DNA of 33,764 bases from an uncultured Alphaproteobacteria bacterium (GCA_902588745.1 CACIQI010000013.1:1-33764), one strand, 5' to 3'; positions 8,320 through 16,996 are shown, numbered from the stretch's first letter. Numbers and translations are program-made. The notes: generated from the sequence alone by a model not told the origin.

Positions 8320-8368
8320 TAAATAATTATTATACTAATTTAATTCAATTTAAGAGAATTTTTTAATA

Positions 8369-9346
8369 TTAAGATAAGAGTTTAAGTAATAATTTTAGAG
8401 ATTCCAGCATCGGACTTACATTAGCTTTATTTTTACCCACAATATCAAAAGCTGTTCCATGAGCAGGCGTAGTTATAGGTATTGGTAGACCTCCTTGAAC
8501 AGTAACACCTTTTTCAAATCCAAATGATTTAAGACCTGATTGTATGGCGTCATGATACATTCCGACAAGACAATTATACTCTTTATTTTTATAAGCTCTA
8601 ATAAATGATGTATCACATGGTAATGGCCCAAAAGCTTTGATTTTCATTTTTCTCGCTTTGTTTATTGCAGGAATTATTATTTTTTTCTCTTCATTTCCAA
8701 ACTCAGCGTGAGGATTTAAAGCTTGAATACCTACTTTTGGATTTTTTAATCCATTTTTTTTTAAATACTTATTAACTAATTTAATTGGTTCAAGAATATT
8801 TTTAATAGTGATATTTTTTGCAACATCTTTAAGGGGAATATGTGAAGTTACTCGTGCAGTCCAAAAATTATCTAATACGTTAAGTTCGCAAACATAGCTT
8901 CTTATTTTAAATTTATTTTTAAAATAATGGAGTTCATCCTTAAATTTCATACCAGCAAGATCTAAACTTGTTTTATTAAACGGAGCAAAATTAATTCCAT
9001 CTATTTTTTTCTTATTATATAAATCAACCGCTATATCGATAGAATTTAGAACAGAAATTCCTGATTTTATATTTGCTTTTCCAATTGGATATCTTACTTT
9101 TTTTTTAGTAATATCATAGAAAATCTTATTAGTATTTTTAAATTCTATCTGATCAAAATTATTAATAAATTTAATATTTTTTCTATTTTTTTGTTTCGTT
9201 AAATGTTGATCAAATATAGATTTTTCTCCAATAATTATAATATTTATTTTTTTTAAAATATTATGAGATAGAATTTTTGAAATTAATTCAGGGCCTATTC
9301 CAGATGGATCACCTAAAAGAACAGCTATACTTTTTTTATTTCTCAT
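8369..9346 (-). CDS. PdxA family 4-phosphate dehydrogenase (PdxA2-like)
   Basis: A 325-residue homolog of 4-hydroxythreonine-4-phosphate dehydrogenase. It has the N-terminal LLGDPSGIGPE signature and the three metal-binding His: H140 (DELH), H213 (LNPHA) and H265 (MYHDA). The third motif differs from the usual YHDQ. No other pyridoxine gene is nearby; the gene overlaps the amidohydrolase by one base (TAATG) and precedes the rhamnonate-dehydratase-like gene. This points to the PdxA2 group, which oxidises and decarboxylates four-carbon sugar-acid 4-phosphates such as D-threonate or D-erythronate phosphate. The kinase of that group (DUF1537) is not in the window. A house-keeping PdxA role is less likely but not excluded. 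Confidence 0.8.
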   Translation of the reverse strand: MRNKKSIAVLLGDPSGIGPELISKILSHNILKKINIIIIGEKSIFDQHLTKQKNRKNIKFINNFDQIEFKNTNKIFYDITKKKVRYPIGKANIKSGISVLNSIDIAVDLYNKKKIDGINFAPFNKTSLDLAGMKFKDELHYFKNKFKIRSYVCELNVLDNFWTARVTSHIPLKDVAKNITIKNILEPIKLVNKYLKKNGLKNPKVGIQALNPHAEFGNEEKKIIIPAINKARKMKIKAFGPLPCDTSFIRAYKNKEYNCLVGMYHDAIQSGLKSFGFEKGVTVQGGLPIPITTPAHGTAFDIVGKNKANVSPMLESLKLLLKLLS

Positions 9347-10254
9347 TAAATTCTATAAAACTTTTCTGCATTTTTTAAAAAAATTTTATTATGTTCATCT
9401 TTTGAAAAATTTTTTACTATTTCAAAATATGAATTCCAATAGTTATCAAAAGTGTTAAAAATTTTATCTACAGGAAAATTTGATCCAAACATACACCTAT
9501 CAATACCAAAAATCTCAATTGTCTTAAGAATAAAATATTCAGTTGAAATAATTGTCCAACTAGGATTAAACATTCCTAATCCTGATATTTTACAAACAAA
9601 ATTTTCATGTTCGGCTAAAGATTGCATTTTTCTCATCCAATAATTTTTGTATTCTTTTGTTTGGAGACAAGGCTCGCCAGTATGATTTAAGATAAACAGA
9701 ACATTTTGATATCGTTTAGCTAATTTACAAGCTTCATCAAACTGATGAGGATATATTTGGATATCAAAAGATAAGTCTCTATCGGCCATATGTCTAAAGT
9801 TATTTAGCCATACCTCGTCTTTTAGAAAATCTTTTTTAGCATGAGAATATTGAGGTTTATCTTTATCAAATGACAAAATTTGTCTAATTCCTCTTACATT
9901 TTTATATACAAGGTGTTGATCAAGATCTTCACTGACTCTTTTTTTAGAAAAATCTGCAAATGCAACAATACCATTTGGAATTTTTAAATTGTTATTATCT
10001 GAAATATTTTGTAACCATTTTGTTTCTTCTATCGGGTTCATTGCATCATGTTCAGCCTGAACATGTATTGATTTTACAAGATTTTGATTTTTTGCATCAT
10101 TTAAATAATCATCTAATAAATAACTTTTTTTAATACTTTTAAAACTTCCATAAAAAGCCTCTTCTTCATTACTGCTTAACCAAGGATAATATGTTTCTTT
10201 AGAATCAAGATCCCATAGATGATGATGCGAGTCAATAATAGCTATTCTTTCCAT
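9346..10254 (-). CDS. Amidohydrolase-2 family lactonase (L-fuconolactonase / rhamnonolactonase-like)
   Basis: A 302-residue metal-dependent TIM-barrel hydrolase of COG3618 type. It starts with the HxH metal motif in IDSHHHLWDL, has an ILNHTG His (H190) and ends the barrel with FGSNFPVD (D262). Characterised members open sugar lactones such as L-fucono-1,5-lactone. Immediate neighbours are a mutarotase (divergent, 77 nt away) and a sugar-acid dehydratase, so a lactonase role in the same route is the best reading. It is the second, structurally unrelated lactonase in this island after the SMP-30 protein. The stop overlaps the PdxA-like start by one base. Confidence 0.83.
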   Translation of the reverse strand: MERIAIIDSHHHLWDLDSKETYYPWLSSNEEEAFYGSFKSIKKSYLLDDYLNDAKNQNLVKSIHVQAEHDAMNPIEETKWLQNISDNNNLKIPNGIVAFADFSKKRVSEDLDQHLVYKNVRGIRQILSFDKDKPQYSHAKKDFLKDEVWLNNFRHMADRDLSFDIQIYPHQFDEACKLAKRYQNVLFILNHTGEPCLQTKEYKNYWMRKMQSLAEHENFVCKISGLGMFNPSWTIISTEYFILKTIEIFGIDRCMFGSNFPVDKIFNTFDNYWNSYFEIVKNFSKDEHNKIFLKNAEKFYRI

Positions 10255-10331
10255 TTATATTTTTTATAAAATTGAATTTTTCCTATAAGTTTATAAAATT
10301 AATACATATATTTTATTTGAAAAGAGGTTTT
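10255..10331. promoter_or_regulatory. Divergent intergenic region between lactonase and mutarotase operons
   Basis: These 77 nt separate two divergently transcribed catabolic units and must hold both promoters. A TTGAAT at 10272-10277 and TAAAAT at 10294-10299, 16 nt apart, resemble a -35/-10 pair for the rightward unit. In DNA this AT-rich such matches are common by chance. I see no clear operator palindrome. Confidence 0.3.
10322..10327 (+). promoter_or_regulatory. Ribosome binding site deciding the mutarotase start
   Basis: AAGAGG lies four bases before ATG 10332. It favours that start over the in-frame ATG at 10272, which has no such sequence and would add 20 non-homologous residues. Confidence 0.6.
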
Positions 10332-10643
10332 ATGAATTACGCATGGATTCTTGAAATCCGACCAGGATATGAGGAAGAATATAAAAAGAGACATGATGAA
10401 ATTTGGCCAGAAATGGTTCAAATGCTTAAAGAAGCTGGATTAAGAAATTATAATATTTTTAGATATGGAATAAAACTTTTTGGATATTTTGAAACTGATG
10501 ATCTTAATAAATCAATTAATTTTATCTCTAATAGCGAAATAAATAAAAAATGGTCTGAATATATGGAACCTATTATGAAAGTAGATATTGATCCAAAAAC
10601 AAATTTTCCATACTTATTACCATTACAAATGCATTTAGATTAA
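10332..10643 (+). CDS. rhaM: L-rhamnose mutarotase family protein (RhaM/DUF718)
   Basis: A small 103-residue protein close to the roughly 104 residues of E. coli RhaM. It shows the family pattern of an N-terminal Tyr, a GYEEEYKKRHDEIWPEM helix with conserved His, and the RNYNIFR strand. RhaM interconverts the alpha and beta anomers of L-rhamnose; close relatives act on L-fucose. The gene begins a rightward unit with the Gfo/Idh dehydrogenase 9 nt downstream. It lies opposite a lactonase and a rhamnonate-type dehydratase, making a coherent deoxysugar set. Sugar identity (rhamnose or fucose) is not settled by sequence. Confidence 0.85.
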   Translation: MNYAWILEIRPGYEEEYKKRHDEIWPEMVQMLKEAGLRNYNIFRYGIKLFGYFETDDLNKSINFISNSEINKKWSEYMEPIMKVDIDPKTNFPYLLPLQMHLD

Positions 10644-10652
10644 ATTTTAAAA

Positions 10653-11708
10653 ATGAATAAATTAAAAATTGGGGTAATAGGTGCTGGATGGTGGGCAACT
10701 GAAAACCACATTCCACATTTATTAGAAAGAAGTGAAGTAGAATTAACAAGTGTATGTAAACTCGAAGAAGATCAATTAAAATTTGTTAAGGAAAAGTTTG
10801 GATTTAAATTTGCATCAACAAATTACAAGGAAATGCTTCAATTATCTGATTTGGATGGGGTAATTATTTCTTCTCCTCATCACGCTCATTTTGAAAATGC
10901 CAAAGCTGCTCTTGAAAAAAAATGTCATGTAATGATTGAAAAACCCATGACGACGAATGTTAAAGATGCAGAAATATTAATTAAACTTGCTAAAAAATAT
11001 AATAAGGAAATTTTAATTCCAAATGGTTTTAATTTTAAATCTTTTATGTCAAAGGCAGAGGAAATAATTTCAAATGGTTTAATTGGAGAAATTAAGCATT
11101 TAGACGCAGCTTTTTCTTCTTCTTTAACAGATTTATTTCAAGGCATACCTTTAAGTGAATCAAATAATCATACTTTTCAACCTCATGCATCAACTTGGTC
11201 AGATCCTGAAAAAGCTGGTGGTTATGGTTGGGGACAATTATCGCATATGTTTGCAGGTATATTAAAAATTACTAATCTTGACCCTGAATGTATTTTTTGT
11301 CTTTCAGTTCCATCGCCAACAAAAGTTGATTATACCAATGCGATATCAATGAAATTTGCCAATGGGGCAACTGGATCATTCTCTGGCAGCGCATTTGTGC
11401 CTAAAAATTTTGGAGGAACTTTTTATATCACAATACATGGATCTATAGGTACTTTATATTTAGATATGGAAATAAAAAGAGAAAGACTTTTTGTTAGATT
11501 AAATGATGGAAATATTATTGAACATAAAATTAAAGAGGGCGATGGTGCGTATTCTTACGGCACTAAAGAAGCATTGAATACATTTGTAGATATATGTTTA
11601 AATAAAAACGTAACGAATCATTCAAATGGTGAACTTGCTCTAAAAACTGTGAAAATACTTGAAGCTATGTATAAATCTCTGAAAAGTAAAAAATTAGAAA
11701 GAATATAG
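10653..11708 (+). CDS. Gfo/Idh/MocA family NAD(P)-dependent oxidoreductase
   Basis: A 351-residue dehydrogenase with an N-terminal Rossmann motif (GVIGAGWW, residues 7-14) and the family EKP motif with catalytic-type Lys (K97). A GWGQLSHMF segment supplies the His expected in the C-terminal sugar-binding domain. Members oxidise or reduce sugars, inositols and related polyols. Following the mutarotase by 9 nt, it is the best candidate in the island for the first step, oxidation of the sugar to its lactone, since no SDR or aldo-keto sugar dehydrogenase is present. That role is inference. Its stop is 6 nt from the stop of the convergent dioxygenase gene. Confidence 0.87.
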   Translation: MNKLKIGVIGAGWWATENHIPHLLERSEVELTSVCKLEEDQLKFVKEKFGFKFASTNYKEMLQLSDLDGVIISSPHHAHFENAKAALEKKCHVMIEKPMTTNVKDAEILIKLAKKYNKEILIPNGFNFKSFMSKAEEIISNGLIGEIKHLDAAFSSSLTDLFQGIPLSESNNHTFQPHASTWSDPEKAGGYGWGQLSHMFAGILKITNLDPECIFCLSVPSPTKVDYTNAISMKFANGATGSFSGSAFVPKNFGGTFYITIHGSIGTLYLDMEIKRERLFVRLNDGNIIEHKIKEGDGAYSYGTKEALNTFVDICLNKNVTNHSNGELALKTVKILEAMYKSLKSKKLERI

Positions 11709-11714
11709 TTTACT

Positions 11715-12494
11715 TCACCATTTATTAACTGATCCTAAAAGTAATTTTTGTAAACTACTTCCACTTTTTTTTATTTTTGAAATAATTGGCCCATCAAATG
11801 TTTCTCGTGATTTCATCCATGAATTTTGATAGCATATTAAACACACTCTTCTATTAGACTTTGATTTATTACCTAAACCTCTATGATATATCCATCCATT
11901 AAATATTATAGCTTGCCCAGGTTTTGCATATATTATTTTTTGATCCGGAAATTCAAAATCTTTTTTTGGCGGTTTAAATAAAGCTTTTTGACTTCCTGGA
12001 ACAATTGCTATCGGACCATTTTGTTCAGTTAGGGGATCTAGATAATAACCACAATTAATTTGGCCAGGAATACTTCCAATTGGGGTTCCATTTGGATCAA
12101 CGGGCCAATGCCCATCTCTATGCCAATTTTGATTTTTTGATCCAGGACTTGATAATCTTGCTGAAGCACTATGAAGTTGAATACAGTTACCTAGAATTGC
12201 AGAAATTCTTTTTATTACAGGTTTATTATCAAGCAAAAATAAGAAGTTTTTATCATATTCAAATAAATTGTAATCTATATGTTCTTTTCCTTTAAGTTTT
12301 TTAAAAGTTTTATTAAAAGCTTTTCTTAAAAGTACAATTTGATTATCTGTTAGAGCTTTATCAATAATAAGATAACCCCATTTAAGAAAAAAATTGACCT
12401 CTTTTTCTAATTTTTTATCTAAATCTGGATTTAATTTTTTTGGAATAATTTCTTTGTTATAATTTATTTCAAACTCATTATTTAATTTATACAT
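11715..12494 (-). CDS. Phytanoyl-CoA dioxygenase (PhyH) family Fe(II)/2-oxoglutarate oxygenase
   Basis: A 259-residue non-heme iron oxygenase. From ATG 12494 the iron triad is H125-x-D127 (NWHRDGH) with distal H204 (IYHRGLG); an Arg 11-12 residues later (SNRR) is the likely 2-oxoglutarate anchor. An LHSASARL segment precedes the HxD as in other PhyH proteins. The ATG lies inside the end of the upstream FAD-oxidase gene, an 8-base overlap, so the two are translationally linked. A TTG one codon earlier is an alternative start. The substrate is unknown; marine PhyH enzymes act on many small acids, amines and phosphonates. Pairing with a 2-hydroxy-acid oxidase suggests it hydroxylates a carboxylic acid that the oxidase then turns into a keto acid (inference). 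Confidence 0.87.
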   Translation of the reverse strand: MYKLNNEFEINYNKEIIPKKLNPDLDKKLEKEVNFFLKWGYLIIDKALTDNQIVLLRKAFNKTFKKLKGKEHIDYNLFEYDKNFLFLLDNKPVIKRISAILGNCIQLHSASARLSSPGSKNQNWHRDGHWPVDPNGTPIGSIPGQINCGYYLDPLTEQNGPIAIVPGSQKALFKPPKKDFEFPDQKIIYAKPGQAIIFNGWIYHRGLGNKSKSNRRVCLICYQNSWMKSRETFDGPIISKIKKSGSSLQKLLLGSVNKW

Positions 12495-13857
12495 CAAAAA
12501 CTTTACCAGGATTTAAAATATTGTTTGGATCGAAACTTTTCTTTATCAATTTCATTAGCGGAATATTATCTGGATGTTGTTTTAATAAATACTCTTTCTT
12601 TTGAAGACCTATACCGTGCTCACCTGTTATAGTTCCATCCATTTCTAGTGCTTTATCAATTAATTTATTACTAAATGCTCTAATATATTTATATTCATTT
12701 TCTTTGCTAGGATCGTAAACAACAGATACGTGAAAGTTTCCATCCCCTACATGACCAACCATTGGTGCTCTTAATCCAGTATCTCTAAGTTCTGTTTCTG
12801 CAAATTTAATACATTCCACAATGTTTGAAATTGGTACACAAACATCAGTGACATACACTCTAATGTTATCTCCTTCTGCTTTTACTGAATAATATACATT
12901 ATGCCTTGCTTTCCAGATTTTGTTTCTTTCTTCTGTGTTTGCTGCCCACTTAAATTCACTACCATTATTATTTTTTGAAATTTCTTCCACTACATTAATC
13001 GATTCTTTATTTGAAATTTCACTTCCATGAAATTCATAGAAAAGTGTAGGCAAGCTCTCTAAATTTTCTAACTTGGAATATTTAATACTTATATCCATTT
13101 GATCTTTATTTAATAATTCTACTCTTGCAATTGGGACACCATACTGAATTATTTCTTGTGCTGTTAAAACTGCAGAGTCTAGATCTGGGAATTGACAAAC
13201 AGCACTCATAATACTTTCAGGTATAGGTGATAATCTTAGATGAACCTCAGTAATAATTCCAAGTGTTCCTTCCGAACCAACAAACAGGTTTGTTAAATTG
13301 TATCCTGCGGAAGTTTTTTTTGCCCTACTTCCTGTTTTAATTATATCGCCATTTGCCATTACGACAGTTAAACCAAGCACACTAGTTCGCATCGTTCCAT
13401 ATCTTACTGCCATTGTTCCTGAAGCAGAACAAGCCGCCATGCCTCCAAGAGAAGCATTTGCACCTGGATCTATTGGGAAAAAAACTCCTTTATCTTTTAA
13501 AGTTTCATTTAGTTGTTCACGTGATACATTTGCTTGCACACGACAATCAAAGTCCGCCTCATTAATAGAAATAACTTTGTTGAAATTTTCCATTGAAATT
13601 GTAAAACCTTCATCATTTCCAACAACATGACCTTCTAAAGATGTACCTGTGCCATAAGCAGTTACTGGTACTTTAAATTCATTGCAAATTCTTAATATTT
13701 TTGAAAGTTCTTCATTGTTTTTTGGAAACAAAACTGCCCTAGGTAGAACAGGATCATAGGCATCTTCACCTTTTGCATGATTATTTCTTACACTTTCTGA
13801 AAACGATATTCTTTCTTGTAAAATATCTTTTAAATTGTCCAATAATCCTCTATCCAT
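12487..13857 (-). CDS. FAD-linked 2-hydroxy-acid dehydrogenase (D-lactate dehydrogenase / GlcD type)
   Basis: A 456-residue flavoprotein. The N-terminal FAD-binding domain shows a YGTGTSLEG loop (68-76) and the PGANASLGGM-AACSASG motif (131-146). The C-terminal cap has GHVGDGNFH and a GEHGIG motif near the end, typical of D-lactate dehydrogenase (cytochrome) and glycolate oxidase GlcD. It should oxidise a D-2-hydroxy acid and pass electrons to cytochrome c or quinone. No GlcE or GlcF subunit is adjacent, favouring the single-subunit D-lactate type. D-lactate is a plausible end product of deoxysugar breakdown. The stop overlaps the PhyH start by 8 bases, and 33 nt separate the gene from the divergent Ldh_2 gene. 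Confidence 0.88.
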   Translation of the reverse strand: MDRGLLDNLKDILQERISFSESVRNNHAKGEDAYDPVLPRAVLFPKNNEELSKILRICNEFKVPVTAYGTGTSLEGHVVGNDEGFTISMENFNKVISINEADFDCRVQANVSREQLNETLKDKGVFFPIDPGANASLGGMAACSASGTMAVRYGTMRTSVLGLTVVMANGDIIKTGSRAKKTSAGYNLTNLFVGSEGTLGIITEVHLRLSPIPESIMSAVCQFPDLDSAVLTAQEIIQYGVPIARVELLNKDQMDISIKYSKLENLESLPTLFYEFHGSEISNKESINVVEEISKNNNGSEFKWAANTEERNKIWKARHNVYYSVKAEGDNIRVYVTDVCVPISNIVECIKFAETELRDTGLRAPMVGHVGDGNFHVSVVYDPSKENEYKYIRAFSNKLIDKALEMDGTITGEHGIGLQKKEYLLKQHPDNIPLMKLIKKSFDPNNILNPGKVFDV

Positions 13858-13890
13858 GAATTAATAATATTAATTATTCAACAAAAGTAA

Positions 13891-14889
13891 ATGAATACCA
13901 CAGCATTAGAATTAGAAAATATATATGATTTAGCATATAAAGCACTATCAGCCCATGGATGTGATCATTTCAATGCTGATTCTGTAGCAACAACAGTTTC
14001 ACATGCTGAAAGAGATGGAAGTGTTTCTCATGGATTGTTTCGTATTCCTGGTTATGTTGCTTCTCTAAAAAGTAAAAAAGTAAATGGAGTTTCGCGACCT
14101 TCTAATACTTATCTTACACAAAATGCAATTCGTGTTGAAGGTGATTATGGGTTTGCTCCTGTAGGAATAAAAGTTGGTTTGCCTGAATTGATAAAAACGA
14201 CAAATAAACATGGTGTTGGTGTTTTAACTATAACTAATACACACCACTTTGCAGCATTATGGCATGAAACTGAAGCATTGGCTGAAAACAATTTAGTTGG
14301 AATTGCTTGTACAGCTTATAAACCAAGTGTAGCCCCAGCTGGTGCAAAAAAACCGTTATTTGGAACAAATCCAATATCATTTGCTTGGCCAAGAAAAAAT
14401 AATACCCCTGTAGTCTACGATATGGCAACTTCAACAATGGCGATGGGAGAAGTTCAGGTTGCAGCACGTGATGGTCACAAAGTTCCATTTGGAACAGGCC
14501 TAAATAAAGATGGAGAAAAAACTGATAATCCATCTGAAATTGCAAATGGAGGAGTTCTTTTAACATTTGGTGACTACAAAGGATCTGCAATAGCAATGAT
14601 GATTGAGTTATTAGCTGCAGGTCTAGTGGGAGATTTATTTAGTTTTGAAGCTAAAGAAGAAGACAATAATGATGGAGGTCCTGCAAGGGGCGGTGAATTT
14701 ATTATGGCCTTATCTCCAGAGCTTATTGCAGGAAAAAATTGGAATGAACATGCTGAGAAATTTTTTGAACAAATGACATCTTTAGACGGTGTGCGTTTAC
14801 CTGGACAACGAAGACATACTAATAGGCAAAATAAAAGTCCAAGACAAATTAATTCAGAGCTAATAGAAAAGATAAAGAGTCTAATCTAA
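13891..14889 (+). CDS. Ldh_2 (malate/L-lactate dehydrogenase) family reductase, DpkA-like
   Basis: A 332-residue NAD(P)-dependent oxidoreductase of the family with malate/L-lactate, ureidoglycolate and sulfolactate dehydrogenases. Motifs include HAERDGS-x2-HG with catalytic-type His, RIPGYVASLK, a NTHHFAALW segment and the LFGTNPISFAWP nucleotide-binding stretch. The HHFAALW and C-terminal LPGQRRH features resemble Pseudomonas delta1-piperideine-2-carboxylate/pyrroline-2-carboxylate reductase (DpkA), so a cyclic imino acid is a real alternative to a hydroxy acid. It is divergent from the D-lactate-type oxidase and followed 7 nt later by a serine hydrolase. Confidence 0.82.
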   Translation: MNTTALELENIYDLAYKALSAHGCDHFNADSVATTVSHAERDGSVSHGLFRIPGYVASLKSKKVNGVSRPSNTYLTQNAIRVEGDYGFAPVGIKVGLPELIKTTNKHGVGVLTITNTHHFAALWHETEALAENNLVGIACTAYKPSVAPAGAKKPLFGTNPISFAWPRKNNTPVVYDMATSTMAMGEVQVAARDGHKVPFGTGLNKDGEKTDNPSEIANGGVLLTFGDYKGSAIAMMIELLAAGLVGDLFSFEAKEEDNNDGGPARGGEFIMALSPELIAGKNWNEHAEKFFEQMTSLDGVRLPGQRRHTNRQNKSPRQINSELIEKIKSLI

Positions 14890-14896
14890 TCCTTTT

Positions 14897-16087
14897 ATGG
14901 ATAATATTAAATTAGATTTTCAAAAACATATTGATGCAGGAAGATGTAATGGAGCTGAATGGATAATAAATCATAAAAATAATATTTATCATGAAGTAAT
15001 TGGTTATAAAGATTTGGAATTAAAAAATAAGCTCAATAAAAATTCATATTATAGAATTTGGTCAATGACAAAGCCAATTATTGGTTTTGCAGCAATGCAA
15101 TTAATTGAAAAAAATTTCTTATCTCTTGATGATAGCATAGATAAACATTTATCTGATTTTAAAAATTTAAAAAAACTTAGTAGTATTGAAAGTAACTTAA
15201 AAAATACAACTTCTCTAGAAAACAAACCTACTGTAAGACAACTTTTACAACATACAGCAGGCTTTACATATAACAGTTGTGATAATTTTTTAGCTCAAGA
15301 ATATGAGGATAGAGGTTTATTTCATTCTGCATCTTCAAGTTTGGAGGAAGAGATTAGTAAAATTTCTGAATTACCTCTGTTATATGAACCTGGTTCAAAA
15401 TGGCATTATTCTATATCTATAGATGTTTTAGCGAGAATTATAGAAGTTGTAACAAAAGATAAAATTTTTGATGTTTTAAAAGAAAATATTTTTTTACCTT
15501 TAGAAATGAATAATACAAATTTTTATATTGATGAAAATAGTAATAGTCAGTTAGTTGAAACATTTGAATATAATAGTGATAAATTAAAACTAACAAATTT
15601 AAATTACGATAAAAGAAAGTTAATATTATACGGGTACCCAATAAATAATAAAAATTATTCTAGAGGAGGCCATGGTTTGTTTTCTACAGCTGAAGATTAC
15701 GAAAAATTTGCTACAATGCTTATCGATGGTAAAAATAAAAATGGAAAAGAGCTTCTTAATTCTCAAAGTTTAGAATTAATGCGAAATAATTCTTTAAATA
15801 AAGAGTTATTTCCAATTGAAATCACATCAATTAATACAAATAAAGATGAAGATTATGAAAATGATCTAGATGGATATGGTTGGGGTTTAGGATTTAGAGT
15901 GTTAATGAATAATACCTCTCAAAATAAGTTTGGTCCAGTTGGAGAATTTGGATGGTCAGGCTATGCTGCTACTTATTTTTTGGCAGATCCAAAAAATAAT
16001 TTGTCAGCTGTTTTAATGATGCAAATTTTAGATGCTGATAAGAATATTAAAAAAGATTTTTACAATAATATCTTTAAAAATCTTTAA
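14897..16087 (+). CDS. Beta-lactamase-fold serine hydrolase (class C-like esterase)
   Basis: A 396-residue protein of the serine beta-lactamase-like superfamily. The SxxK nucleophile motif is S56-M-T-K59, a Tyr (Y171, in WHYSIS) sits where the YxN tyrosine is expected, and a GWSG motif near residues 353-356 replaces the KTG strand. No signal peptide is visible, so it is probably cytoplasmic and not a secreted beta-lactamase. Relatives include EstB-type esterases and amidases. It lies between the Ldh_2 reductase and an EamA transporter, all within 8 nt of each other, so it may open an ester or lactam for the reductase. That function is speculation. Confidence 0.85.
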   Translation: MDNIKLDFQKHIDAGRCNGAEWIINHKNNIYHEVIGYKDLELKNKLNKNSYYRIWSMTKPIIGFAAMQLIEKNFLSLDDSIDKHLSDFKNLKKLSSIESNLKNTTSLENKPTVRQLLQHTAGFTYNSCDNFLAQEYEDRGLFHSASSSLEEEISKISELPLLYEPGSKWHYSISIDVLARIIEVVTKDKIFDVLKENIFLPLEMNNTNFYIDENSNSQLVETFEYNSDKLKLTNLNYDKRKLILYGYPINNKNYSRGGHGLFSTAEDYEKFATMLIDGKNKNGKELLNSQSLELMRNNSLNKELFPIEITSINTNKDEDYENDLDGYGWGLGFRVLMNNTSQNKFGPVGEFGWSGYAATYFLADPKNNLSAVLMMQILDADKNIKKDFYNNIFKNL

Positions 16088-16092
16088 TAAAC

Positions 16093-16947
16093 ATGAAATC
16101 AAATCCCTATACCTATGGAATAATTTTAACTCTTTTAACTTATTTATCTTTTGGTATTTTAGATACAATTCAAAAAACAGCAGTTCAATATCACTCTGTT
16201 TTTGTATTATTATTTGTTAAATTTACTTTCTGTTTTATTTTTTCTTTTTTTATTGCAAAAAAAAATAAAGTTAAAAAATTTTATCTTTCAAATAATTATA
16301 AGATACAAATAACTAGATGCATTTTATCTGTTTGCGAATCTTGTTTTTTTGTATTGTCGTTTAGGTACTTAGCTCTTGCAGATGCTCACACAATAGGATC
16401 TTTAGCCCCTGTTCTAGTTTTAGTTTTTTCTTATTTTATTTTAAAAGAAAAAATAAATGTAGCCACTTGGTTAGCAATTTGTGTAAGTTTTTTTGGAGTT
16501 ATTCTAATTATGCGACCTGGACTAACTATATTTAATCCATATCTAATTATCCCATTATGTGCTGCTTTTTTCTATTCACTATTTCAAATAGCAACAAGAT
16601 TAAATGCTAAGTATGATGATAATGAAACTATGTTATTCTACAATGGCCTTATAGGTGCTATCATTACATTTGTACTATCACTTTTTTTCTGGCAACCTCT
16701 ACATTCATTTTCTTTTATCTTTTTTATTTTTTTGGGTATCTTTTTTTGTACTGGTTTATTTTTACAAATTAAAGCATTGAGTATAACGCCAGCAAGTATT
16801 TTAGCGCCTTATAATTATACTATAATTATTTGGGGAATAATTTTTGGCTTATTAGTGTATGGAGAAATCCCAGATATATTTACAATAATAGGAGCAATCA
16901 TTATTGTTTCATCAGGAATATTTATATTTAGATATTCTTACAGGTAG
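16093..16947 (+). CDS. EamA/DMT superfamily transporter
   Basis: A 284-residue, strongly hydrophobic protein with about ten predicted membrane segments in two similar halves, the usual EamA (RhaT/YdcZ-like) architecture. The first half includes an ALADAHTIGSLAPVLV segment and the second a related SITPASILAPYNY segment, the pseudo-repeat of the family. The start codon lies 5 nt after the serine hydrolase stop, so it belongs to that operon. EamA proteins mostly export amino acids or metabolites, and some import. It is the only transporter in the catabolic island and is unlikely to be the main uptake system. Confidence 0.85.
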   Translation: MKSNPYTYGIILTLLTYLSFGILDTIQKTAVQYHSVFVLLFVKFTFCFIFSFFIAKKNKVKKFYLSNNYKIQITRCILSVCESCFFVLSFRYLALADAHTIGSLAPVLVLVFSYFILKEKINVATWLAICVSFFGVILIMRPGLTIFNPYLIIPLCAAFFYSLFQIATRLNAKYDDNETMLFYNGLIGAIITFVLSLFFWQPLHSFSFIFFIFLGIFFCTGLFLQIKALSITPASILAPYNYTIIIWGIIFGLLVYGEIPDIFTIIGAIIIVSSGIFIFRYSYR

Positions 16948-16996
16948 TTTTAATTTGTTTGTATCAATTAAAAAATTAATGTTATAAATTTACTCT

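Noticed and set aside
10272..10331. N-terminal extension of the RhaM-like protein from ATG 10272
   Set aside because: It has no ribosome site, no family similarity and includes a likely promoter; ATG 10332 follows AAGAGG and gives the family length.
14897..16087. Antibiotic-resistance beta-lactamase
   Set aside because: No signal peptide and a GWSG in place of the KTG strand point to an esterase-like serine hydrolase.
16032..16220. Small open frame across the serine hydrolase end and EamA start
   Set aside because: Lies out of frame inside two genes and shows only AT-rich filler residues.
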